A stretch of DNA of 64,000 bases, taken from the NCBI GenBank assembly GCA_033762625.1, contig JANRLI010000011.1:140623-204622 (forward strand). Direction: 5' to 3'. A program made the position numbers and the translations under genes. Below are positions 57,277 to 64,000 of this stretch, piece by piece; the first letter of the stretch is position 1, and each line of letters opens with the position of its first letter. This DNA comes from Alphaproteobacteria bacterium. GTDB taxonomy: Bacteria > Pseudomonadota > Alphaproteobacteria > UBA9219 > RGZA01. The notes below the pieces were generated by a model. It saw only the letters and a program-made list of their open reading frames with translations, ran no database searches and had not been told where the DNA came from.

Positions 57277-57642
57277 TTATTCGCCAGTATGTTTTTTATA
57301 GGCGGTTGCATCCATTAACCCGTCAAGCTCGGCTTTGTTGCTGAGTTTAACTTTGAAAAACCAACCGGTATCTTCCGGGCTAGAATTAATCAATGAAGGG
57401 TCGTTCTTCAAATTATCATTCACGGCTATCACTTCGCCTGATAATGGCGCGTAGACATCCGATGCCGCTTTCACGGATTCAACAACCGCAGCCTGCTTTC
57501 CTTGTGAAACCTGTTTTCCTGTTTCGGGAAGTTCGACAAACACGATATCACCTAATGCACCTTGAGCATAATTAGTGATGCCTACAACGGCAACATCGCC
57601 CTCTAAACGTACCCATTCATGGTCTTTGCTAAATTTCATCAT
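57277..57642 (-). CDS. gcvH: Glycine cleavage system H protein
   Basis: The 121-residue lipoyl carrier shows [20 protein letters not shown] at the start, [20 protein letters not shown] and the lipoyl-Lys motif [17 protein letters not shown]. It carries the methylamine group between GcvP and GcvT. The start overlaps the gcvT stop by 4 bases; ATG one codon later is an equal candidate. Confidence 0.96.
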   Translation of the reverse strand: MMKFSKDHEWVRLEGDVAVVGITNYAQGALGDIVFVELPETGKQVSQGKQAAVVESVKAASDVYAPLSGEVIAVNDNLKNDPSLINSSPEDTGWFFKVKLSNKAELDGLMDATAYKKHTGE

Positions 57643-58778
57643 GGCATTTTTCCTTTGTTAATATAACGGTGTGGTACAAACGGTAATGGAACAATACGTG
57701 CCGAAAGCGGGCGTCCGCGCACAATTAATTGCAGGCGTGTGCCATTTACGGCCAAATGTTTATCGACATACCCCATGGCAATTGGTTTTTGCAGTGTAGG
57801 GCTAAATCCGCCGCTGGTCACCTCGCCAACCTTTTCACCTTTGGTGTTTTGGATTTCCGTGCCTTCGCGGGCTGGGGCTTTATCATCCACCATGATACCC
57901 ACGCGGGAGCGTTCCGGTAAGTTCAAAAGCTCAGATTCCAGAATTGATGCGCCAGCAAACTCACCTTGCGATAAGCGCGCCTTGTTAACAACCCATTTAA
58001 GGCCAGCTTCCACGGGAGTGGTTTTTTCATTCAGTTCGTGGCCATACAGACAAAGCCCGGCTTCCAAACGAAGCGTATCGCGCGCACCCAGACCAATCGG
58101 TTTAACATCTGTATCTTGCATAAGTATGTTTACGAGTGTTTCGGTATTCTGTGGGTCAACAGAAATTTCAAAACCATCTTCGCCGGTATAGCCTGAACGC
58201 ATCAGCAATACGGGCATACCGCTCATTTTTGTCCAGGCTGAATTCATGAAGCCGAGTTTTTCAACCACATCATTATCGGCGAGAGCACGAATAACATGTG
58301 TGGCGTGTGGACCTTGCAACGCGATTAAATCGCGGTTTACCAGCTCAATTAGATTGCTCGGCAACTTGCCGCGAATAATCGCAAGGTCATGTTCCTTGCG
58401 GGATGCATTTACAATTACCCATAAATCGTAACCCGTATCCGGGCGCACAATAATCAAATCGTCAATCACGCCGCCCCATTCATTGAGCAATGTAGAATAA
58501 CGCATTTGTCCCGGCTTTAAACTTTGTACATCGCTTGGAACATGCTTCTCCAGCGCAGCTACTGCTTCACTGCCGCGCAGTACAATCTGCCCCATATGCG
58601 ATACATCAAACAGGCCTGCATGTTCACGGGTGTGCAAATGTTCGGTCATAATACCCGTTGGGTATTGGATGGGCATTTCGTAACCTGCGAATTCCACCAT
58701 CTTGCCGCCATTGGCAAGATGCCAATTATAAAGCGTAGTACGGCGGGGTGCTGCATTTGCTTGGGCGTTTGCGGTCAT
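57639..58778 (-). CDS. gcvT: Aminomethyltransferase (glycine cleavage T protein)
   Basis: The 379-residue folate enzyme releases ammonia and makes methylene-THF from the H-protein intermediate. Landmarks include [48 protein letters not shown] and [20 protein letters not shown]. It is the first glycine-cleavage gene in the gcvT-gcvH-gcvPA-gcvPB order. The short gap to the upstream lipoprotein gene (24 bases) leaves no room for a glycine riboswitch. Confidence 0.95.
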   Translation of the reverse strand: MTANAQANAAPRRTTLYNWHLANGGKMVEFAGYEMPIQYPTGIMTEHLHTREHAGLFDVSHMGQIVLRGSEAVAALEKHVPSDVQSLKPGQMRYSTLLNEWGGVIDDLIIVRPDTGYDLWVIVNASRKEHDLAIIRGKLPSNLIELVNRDLIALQGPHATHVIRALADNDVVEKLGFMNSAWTKMSGMPVLLMRSGYTGEDGFEISVDPQNTETLVNILMQDTDVKPIGLGARDTLRLEAGLCLYGHELNEKTTPVEAGLKWVVNKARLSQGEFAGASILESELLNLPERSRVGIMVDDKAPAREGTEIQNTKGEKVGEVTSGGFSPTLQKPIAMGYVDKHLAVNGTRLQLIVRGRPLSARIVPLPFVPHRYINKGKMP

Positions 58779-58802
58779 GTGTTCCTTGGCGTCGGTTGGT
58801 GG

Positions 58803-59369
58803 TTATTCTTGAGGGGTCGGTTGTCCGATTTGTGAAAAATAATTGGTGTTGGCTTTCAGTTGTTCGGCGCTGAGCTGGAAGCCAATAAGCACTTGGTATT
58901 TTGATGGTTCATCAAGGCCTGCCAATCCCACATTCGGATTTACGGGGATGGTCAAACGCAGCTCGCGGCTGTTTTCGTGAAACACAACAGGGATTTCATA
59001 GATTTCTTTTTTGATAACCTGATCATTGGCATCAACAATTGAAACAGAAAACGGCATGGCCGCGCGTTTACCGGCTGTATATTGACCACGTACAGCAATA
59101 ACATCAAATGATGTTTGTGCTAAAGGGTCTGAAACCGCATTGCCTTCTTCGTCAGTTCGGCAATTGGGCTGGAGATTACCCATACGCGCACTGATAACCA
59201 GATTAGTTTCATCGGCAGCAGCCGGATGTTGATAGACCGATAAATCACGGATGATTGCAAGTTGTGGACAGCCGCCGGGTGTTACTACAGGAGTTGCTTC
59301 CCGTGGTCCATCGGAACTGCATGAGGCAAGTGGAAGTGCAAGTAGGCAAAGTGCAACGATACGCTTCAT
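58803..59369 (-). CDS. Unknown lipoprotein upstream of gcvT
   Basis: The 188-residue product has a lipoprotein signal (ALPLASC, Cys17). The mature part starts with a Pro/Thr-rich stretch and GGCPQLAIIRDLSVYQHP, and has a Cys pair (Cys34 and the Cys in QPNCRTDEEG) that could bridge. The rest is a beta-rich domain (FDVIAVRGQYTAGKRAAM to LRLTIPVNPNVG). I know no function. It lies 24 bases upstream of gcvT on the same strand, so it may share the transcript, but a metabolic role is not implied. Confidence 0.7.
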   Translation of the reverse strand: MKRIVALCLLALPLASCSSDGPREATPVVTPGGCPQLAIIRDLSVYQHPAAADETNLVISARMGNLQPNCRTDEEGNAVSDPLAQTSFDVIAVRGQYTAGKRAAMPFSVSIVDANDQVIKKEIYEIPVVFHENSRELRLTIPVNPNVGLAGLDEPSKYQVLIGFQLSAEQLKANTNYFSQIGQPTPQE

Positions 59370-59443
59370 GAGTGGCCTGATTAAAACGAGTTAAATCTCA
59401 AGCCGAAAAAATTATAGGGTAAACGGGCAAGAGTCCACGCTCT

Positions 59444-59496
59444 TATACCAACTGGCGGCATTTTATTTGCTTATGATAAAAGACGCAGTTGGTATG
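59444..59496. repeat. Imperfect palindrome between argF and the lipoprotein gene
   Basis: ATACCAACTG (59445-59454) pairs with CAGTTGGTAT (59486-59495). Inside, with a one-base bulge and a small internal loop, CG pairs with CG and TTTTAT (59461-59466) pairs with ATAAAA (59476-59481). The result is about 18 bp. No T-run follows. It looks like a dispersed intergenic palindromic element or an RNA hairpin; copies elsewhere in the genome would decide. Confidence 0.55.
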
Positions 59497-59513
59497 GGAG
59501 CCCAATAGCGAGG

Positions 59514-59531
59514 CGGCGGCCAATGCCGCCG
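59514..59531. other. GC-rich hairpin after argF
   Basis: CGGCGGC (59514-59520) and GCCGCCG (59525-59531) form a perfect 7-bp stem with a CAAT tetraloop, 30 bases beyond the argF stop on the minus strand. It lacks a T-run on either side, so it may be a Rho-linked or processed 3' end of the argD-argF mRNA. Confidence 0.5.
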
Positions 59532-59560
59532 AAAGATGTCAAATATCTTCTGTGGATAAC

Positions 59561-60478
59561 TTAAATTTTTCTAAAGCACCATAAGAGGATAGCTTTTTGC
59601 ACATGCAAACGGTTCTCAGCTTCATCCCATACAACCGATTGCTCGCCATCCATGACTGCATCGGTTACTTCTTCCCCGCGATGGGCAGGCAGGCAATGCA
59701 TGAAAATAGCAGAAGGTTTTGCAAGTACCATTTGTGCTGTATCAATCTGGTAAGGTTGCAATAGCTTGCGGCGTTCGTCGGCATTAGTGTCATGCATCGA
59801 AACCCATGTGTCCGTCAGTACAATATCGGCATTCTTTAATGCTGACTGTAAATTATCCGAATAGGTAATTTTGGCTTTTGCTTTGGCCTTCTTCAATATT
59901 TCCTTATCGGGAGCAAGGCTTGCGGGCGCTGCAATCCGAATGGAAAAATCAAAGATTCCTGCGGCATGCATCCAGCTTGTCAACACATTGTTGTTGCCAT
60001 CGCCACACCAAGCAACTTCCAGCCCTTTCAGCTTTTTGAATTTTTCAAAGGCAGTCATCAAATCTGCCATTACCTGACAGGGATGTGAAAAATTGGTTAG
60101 TCCATTAATAACCGGAATGCTGGCATTGGCGGCCATTTCAGTAAGATTGCTTTGCTCAAAGGTACGGATCATCAACCCTTGGACAAAACGGCTCAGCACC
60201 CTAGCGGTATCGGCAAGACTTTCGCCGTGACCCAGTTGCATATCCTTGCCGGATAAGACCACCGTTTCTCCGCCCAGTTCTTTCATCGCAACTTCAAATG
60301 AAACACGCGTACGGGTGGATGGCTTTTCAAATATCATGGCTAATGTTTTGCCATGCAAGTCTTTACGCCAATTACGGAACTTCTTCAGCCGCAGTGCAGT
60401 GTGCAAAATTGTCGTCAGTGTCTGGTTATCATGTGAATCCAAGTCAAGGAAATGCCGGGTTTTATAATGATGGCTCAT
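59561..60478 (-). CDS. argF: Ornithine carbamoyltransferase
   Basis: The 305-residue enzyme makes citrulline from ornithine and carbamoyl phosphate. The carbamoyl-phosphate loop FEKPSTRTRVSFE, the ALxRFVQGLMIRTF segment, GLTNFSHPCQVMADL and the catalytic HCLPAHRGEEV are present. Its ATG abuts the argD stop (TAATG overlap). argH of the same pathway is at 13460-14887. Confidence 0.96.
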   Translation of the reverse strand: MSHHYKTRHFLDLDSHDNQTLTTILHTALRLKKFRNWRKDLHGKTLAMIFEKPSTRTRVSFEVAMKELGGETVVLSGKDMQLGHGESLADTARVLSRFVQGLMIRTFEQSNLTEMAANASIPVINGLTNFSHPCQVMADLMTAFEKFKKLKGLEVAWCGDGNNNVLTSWMHAAGIFDFSIRIAAPASLAPDKEILKKAKAKAKITYSDNLQSALKNADIVLTDTWVSMHDTNADERRKLLQPYQIDTAQMVLAKPSAIFMHCLPAHRGEEVTDAVMDGEQSVVWDEAENRLHVQKAILLWCFRKI

Positions 60479-61692
60479 TATGCAGCATCCTTGGCTTTTA
60501 GGTAATCGGCGACCGTTTTCTTGATGATGCTCATAGCTTCGTCAACATGTTTTTCTTCGATGATAAGTGGTGGCAGGAAACGCACCACTTGGTCCGATGC
60601 GCCTACGCATAGCAAACCATTTTCGCGCAACTTTGCAACCAGTTTCAGATTATCATCAGCATTAACGCAACGAAGACCCTGCATCAAATTCTTGCCGCGA
60701 TGTTCATTAAACATCGGCGCAGTATTGGTTGCAAACAATTTTGGAAATTCATCAATCAACGTATCAAATTGCTTCCAAAGATACTCCCCGACACGGTTTA
60801 CCTGCGTCAGCAATTTTTCATCTAAAAGATCAAGCACAGCATTGCCTACCGCCATCGCCAGCGGGTTTCCGCCATAAGTTGAGCCATGCGTACCGGGTAA
60901 CATACCGCTGGCGGCTTTTTCTGTTGCAAGGCATGCACCCAGCGGGAAGCCGCCACCAATCCCCTTGGCAACGCAAACTACATCAGGGGTAACATCATGC
61001 CATTCATAAGCAAATAGCTTGCCTGTACGGCCCATACCGCATTGGATTTCATCAAAGAATAATAGCAAACCATGCTCATCGCATAGTTTTCTTAAGCCTT
61101 GAATGAATTCGGTAGAAGCCGCCCGCATGCCGCCTTCACCTTGCACGACTTCGATATGGATAGAAGCCGTTTCAGGAGTAATAGCCTTGCGTACTGCATC
61201 TAAATCATTCCACGGAACCTGATCGAACATATCGATGAGTGGGCCAAATCCACCCACCATTTTTTCGGTCTTTGCTGCTGCTATACCCGTCATGCTGCGT
61301 CCGTGAAAGCAGCCTTGGAAAGTGATAAAACGTGTTTTTTGTGGTTGGCCAATATGTGTGAAATATTTGCGAATAACTTTGATGCCGCATTCCCATGCTT
61401 CGCTGCCGGAGTTATTGAAGAACACTGTATCCGCAAATGTTACATCGCAAAGCCGCTGCGCTAAACGCTCGCCTTCTGGAATTCGGAAAATATTGGAAAC
61501 ATGCCAAAGCTTTTTTGCTTGCTCATGCAATTTTTCAACAAGGTAGGGATGCGCGTGCCCAAAGGCGTTTACGGCAATTCCTGCTGCAAAATCAAGATAG
61601 CGTTTACCATCGCTTGTATAAAGATAAGGCCCTTCGCCCCGCTCGAATGCTAAATTCGCCCGGTTATAAACGGGCATAATCGGTGTAATCAT
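60478..61692 (-). CDS. argD: Acetylornithine aminotransferase
   Basis: The 404-residue class-III PLP enzyme interconverts N-acetylglutamate semialdehyde and N-acetylornithine. Features are YLDFAAGIAVNAFGHAHP, the VFFNNSGSEAWE substrate loop, LLFFDEIQCGMGRTGKLFA with the PLP-binding Asp-Glu, and the PLP-Lys in VAKGIGGGFPLGA. It forms argD-argF and is 4 bases downstream of the ABC permease gene. Confidence 0.94.
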   Translation of the reverse strand: MITPIMPVYNRANLAFERGEGPYLYTSDGKRYLDFAAGIAVNAFGHAHPYLVEKLHEQAKKLWHVSNIFRIPEGERLAQRLCDVTFADTVFFNNSGSEAWECGIKVIRKYFTHIGQPQKTRFITFQGCFHGRSMTGIAAAKTEKMVGGFGPLIDMFDQVPWNDLDAVRKAITPETASIHIEVVQGEGGMRAASTEFIQGLRKLCDEHGLLLFFDEIQCGMGRTGKLFAYEWHDVTPDVVCVAKGIGGGFPLGACLATEKAASGMLPGTHGSTYGGNPLAMAVGNAVLDLLDEKLLTQVNRVGEYLWKQFDTLIDEFPKLFATNTAPMFNEHRGKNLMQGLRCVNADDNLKLVAKLRENGLLCVGASDQVVRFLPPLIIEEKHVDEAMSIIKKTVADYLKAKDAA

Positions 61693-61696
61693 CGTC

Positions 61697-62500
61697 TCAA
61701 CTCTTAAGTTTATAGCCTTTTTTCAACATCACCAAGGTTACTATCCATAGCACAATATTAACGCTTAGCATCACATATAAACCAACGGTGAGCGACCCAT
61801 CGGTTACGCCTACAAAGCCATATCGGAAGCCGTCAATCATATAAAAGAATGGATTGAGGTGGCAGATAAAACGCCACACCTCCGGCAACTGGCCAGCCGT
61901 ATAAAAGGTTCCTGATAGGAATGTAGCCGGCATGATAATGAAGTTAGTAACGGTGGCCAGATGGTCAAACTTCATCGACCAGATGCCGCCAATCAGGCCA
62001 AGCAAGGCCATCAGCATGGAGCCCATAACTGCATGATAGAGGATAAACGAAAAATCGTGAATGGGAATGCCAGAGAACGGCGCGACTACAAGCATTGATG
62101 CGGCGCCAACAGCAAGGCCGCGGATCAATCCACCAAGTGTATAGCCAATGCACAATTCGGTTGCTGTCAAAGGTGGCATCAACACATCGACAATGTTGCC
62201 TTGCACCTTTGAAATCACCATCGATGAGGATGTATTGGCAAATGCGTTTTGTGCCATAGACATCATGATGAGGCCGGGCATTAAAAAATCCATATACGGA
62301 ATACCGGCAGCCATTTTTCCAGCGCCGCCTAATGCAATGCGGAACACCGCATAAAATAAAATGGTGCTGATAACTGGTGCGATAATGGTTTGCAAATACA
62401 CAACAAAAAAACGCTGGGTTTCTTTTTTCGTAAGGGTGGCAAGGCCAATCCAATTGATGGCGCCGATGTTACGTGGTTGCAGTTGTTGCGCAGGGGTCAT
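61697..62500 (-). CDS. ABC-2 type transporter permease
   Basis: The 267-residue protein has six TM helices and the ABC-2 permease signature (IAPVISTILFYAVFRIALGG, MPGLIMMSMAQNAFANTSSS, MPATFLSGTFYTAGQLPEVW, LNPFFYMIDGFRYGFVG). This family exports drugs, polysaccharides or other hydrophobic compounds with a separate ATPase. No ABC ATPase gene is adjacent: argD follows, and an HD-domain gene on the same strand precedes by 77 bases. Substrate unknown. Confidence 0.85.
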   Translation of the reverse strand: MTPAQQLQPRNIGAINWIGLATLTKKETQRFFVVYLQTIIAPVISTILFYAVFRIALGGAGKMAAGIPYMDFLMPGLIMMSMAQNAFANTSSSMVISKVQGNIVDVLMPPLTATELCIGYTLGGLIRGLAVGAASMLVVAPFSGIPIHDFSFILYHAVMGSMLMALLGLIGGIWSMKFDHLATVTNFIIMPATFLSGTFYTAGQLPEVWRFICHLNPFFYMIDGFRYGFVGVTDGSLTVGLYVMLSVNIVLWIVTLVMLKKGYKLKS

Positions 62501-62577
62501 TGCTTCCTAATCCTTTTATGGAAGCAACTAATTATAAATCGGTGGGCAGGGTTTACAAGACCCTAATCGTGCCGATC

Positions 62578-63873
62578 TTAATCGTTCAGGAAGTCTTTAT
62601 CTGTAATACCGCTGCGTAATTCCGGTGGCGGCGTCAGCAATGACTGGCTGGCATCCGGATAGCTTTCAAGGTATTTGCCCAAAACAGCAACAATTTTGGG
62701 ATCATAAATGGCGGCGTTATCTTCCTTTAAGATGCGCATCGAATTATCGATGGTAAGACCTTGGCGATGAGCACGGGGTGATACCAGCGCCACAAAGGCA
62801 TTGGCAACGACAACAATCCGCGTGGTTTCCAGAATGTTTTCGCCTTTTCTGCCTTCGGGCATGCCTGAACCATCATAGCGTTCAAGTACCTGGCGCAAGG
62901 TTGGAATAACCGGAACCTGAAAGCTGATAAGCGAAAGAATGTCGGCAGATGTTAAAATGCTTTTGCGCACAAGTCGTAATTCTTCAGCATCAAGAGCTGA
63001 GCTTTTCACGAGAATTTTGCGCGGCACCAGAACTTTACCAAGGTTCATCAATGAACCCGCGATGCGGCATGTTTCTACACTCGATTCATCAAGTCCCATT
63101 TCCAGTGCAAGTGCTTCGGCAACCATACCCACGCGAAGGGAGTGGCCAGCAGCATAAGGATCGCGTCTATCCACCACAGCTACCAAGGTATCAATCAACT
63201 GGCGGAAGGTTTGGTCTTGGCGTTCACGCTCAACAATCACGTCAGTAATATCTTTTTGCGTGACCATAATTAGATTATGCAAATCAGCCGTATCTGGCAG
63301 CGGTATATGATAGGTCTGCATATAATGCGGACCTGACGCTTCGTCACGGCGGTCAACCGTGATAACAGGTGCGCCGCTTTTATTGGCGCGTTTGATGCGA
63401 TCGATGAGTAGGCTTGCTTGACGCGGCAGGAATACACGGTCAACTGTTTTGCCAACCAAGTCTTCCTGATCCATCTTCACTTGTTTACCAGCTTCGTTAT
63501 TGGCAAACCAGAAATGGCCTTCACGGTCGGTGATAAATAGACTGTTTGGAATATTATCTGTAATCACGCGTAGTAAATCTTCATGATAGCGCGCGCGGCG
63601 GTTCAAGCCTGTCTCTTTGCTCAAATGTTGTAATTCAGAATGGAAATGTGCCAGGTGATAAGTGGTGATGGAGCCGCAAATCACAAGCGCAAGAAAAATG
63701 CCAAGGACCATCAGTAAGGTATCAGCGGTGCCGTTGGTAAATGCAGGCTGAAATAATTGAAATGCTTCAAATGCGCCGAGTAACAACAATAGCGGGAACA
63801 CAAGAAAGCCCAGCAGCTTTGCCAGTAGCGATAATTTTGGTTCTGCGATAGGTGTTTCAGGAGCTTGAGGCAT
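62578..63873 (-). CDS. PAS and degenerate HD-GYP-type membrane protein
   Basis: The 431-residue protein has two TM helices (about 18-40 and 52-74) and a PAS domain (about 96-215, HEDLLRVITDNIPNSLFITD). An HD-GYP-like domain (about 220-420) follows. In that domain the first His is kept (AAGHSLRV, His244). The HD dyad normally in LLHDIGK is Met276-Asn277 (SLMNLGKVLVP), and the HHERxDGxGYP motif is VLERYDGSGMPEG. Loss of these metal ligands makes c-di-GMP phosphodiesterase activity unlikely; it may be a sensor or c-di-GMP binding effector. The rest of the window (63874-64000) is its upstream region. Confidence 0.8.
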   Translation of the reverse strand: MPQAPETPIAEPKLSLLAKLLGFLVFPLLLLLGAFEAFQLFQPAFTNGTADTLLMVLGIFLALVICGSITTYHLAHFHSELQHLSKETGLNRRARYHEDLLRVITDNIPNSLFITDREGHFWFANNEAGKQVKMDQEDLVGKTVDRVFLPRQASLLIDRIKRANKSGAPVITVDRRDEASGPHYMQTYHIPLPDTADLHNLIMVTQKDITDVIVERERQDQTFRQLIDTLVAVVDRRDPYAAGHSLRVGMVAEALALEMGLDESSVETCRIAGSLMNLGKVLVPRKILVKSSALDAEELRLVRKSILTSADILSLISFQVPVIPTLRQVLERYDGSGMPEGRKGENILETTRIVVVANAFVALVSPRAHRQGLTIDNSMRILKEDNAAIYDPKIVAVLGKYLESYPDASQSLLTPPPELRSGITDKDFLND

Positions 63874-64000
63874 GTGGAGGGCCTTTTGGGAAAAAGGAAT
63901 GTCTCTTAGATATATATAGTGAGTGCTAAGCTTTTCTTAAGAGGCCAGCAAATTAGCAGGTGTTTTTAATTAACCTACTGATTAGTCAAGGTTGTTTCGT

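Noticed and set aside
58779..58802. Glycine riboswitch before gcvT
   Set aside because: Only 24 bases separate gcvT from the lipoprotein gene, and the region upstream of that gene shows palindromes, not the tandem aptamer pattern.
1..64000. tRNA, rRNA, CRISPR, transposase or phage genes
   Set aside because: I looked for cloverleaf-like, direct-repeat array and transposase motifs and found none. Some small RNAs could escape visual inspection.

Overview
The window looks like chromosome of a motile, aerobic alphaproteobacterium with moderate GC. Evidence: a CckA-type hybrid kinase, FliX and FlbE/MotE-like flagellar proteins, a DksA without a zinc finger, an aa3 cytochrome oxidase operon in the usual alphaproteobacterial order, an argH-lptM-lysA block, and a GTTC-N7-GTTC SOS box at recA. 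The type IVb-like pilus operon and the split glycine decarboxylase would fit a Micavibrio-like or Rhodospirillales-like lineage. That placement is an inference; no rRNA gene is present to test it. I see no tRNA, rRNA, CRISPR array, transposase or prophage.

Layout. 1-339: end of nadC. 510-9367: a tightly coupled operon for a type IVb pilus or type II secretion-like machine (lipoprotein secretin, periplasmic HR-domain protein, ATPase, inner-membrane core, two single-TM proteins of unknown family, then a pilin-like protein behind its own gap), closed by a strong terminator. 9591-15488: housekeeping genes (DJ-1-like protein, ctaA, a short DUF4175-like protein, lysA, a 55-residue LptM-like lipoprotein, argH, a TlpA-like thioredoxin). 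15492-30332: the first flagellar region (fliK-flgD; flgI-flgJ-flgN-like; fliX; dksA; flgF-flgG-flgA-flgH; fliL-fliM-DUF6468-motE; cheY-cheZ), followed by a 977-residue TPR protein. 33604-43119: the cytochrome c oxidase operon (ctaC, ctaD, ctaB, ctaF-like, ctaG, ctaE, DUF983, SURF1), then thrC, an M16 peptidase and a RimJ-like acetyltransferase. 43123-46085: ilvE, recA and two small unknown ORFs. 46105-54309: the second flagellar region (flgB-flgC-fliE-fliQ-fliR-flhB, then cckA; divergent FlhB-C-like gene, unknown helical gene, fliO, fliP). 54306-59369: glycine cleavage system and a lipoprotein. 59561-63873: argF, argD, an ABC permease and a degenerate HD-GYP protein.

How it fits together. Five GG-N10-GC elements resembling sigma-54 promoters stand before fliK, flgI, flgF, fliL and flgB. 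A TTAA-N7-TTAA CtrA box overlaps the -35 of a predicted fliX promoter. The kinase expected to drive CtrA (CckA) lies directly behind flhB. Together these suggest a Caulobacter-like hierarchy (CckA/CtrA to early genes and FliX, then sigma-54 to rod, ring and hook genes). The cox genes build the terminal oxidase and its heme A and copper cofactors, with ctaA located apart at 10154-11182.

The least-described system is the 510-9367 operon. Its core is recognisable, but three of its seven proteins (at 6884, 7855 and 8717) match no family I can name, and the pilin-like product lacks the usual GFxxxE cleavage/assembly motif.
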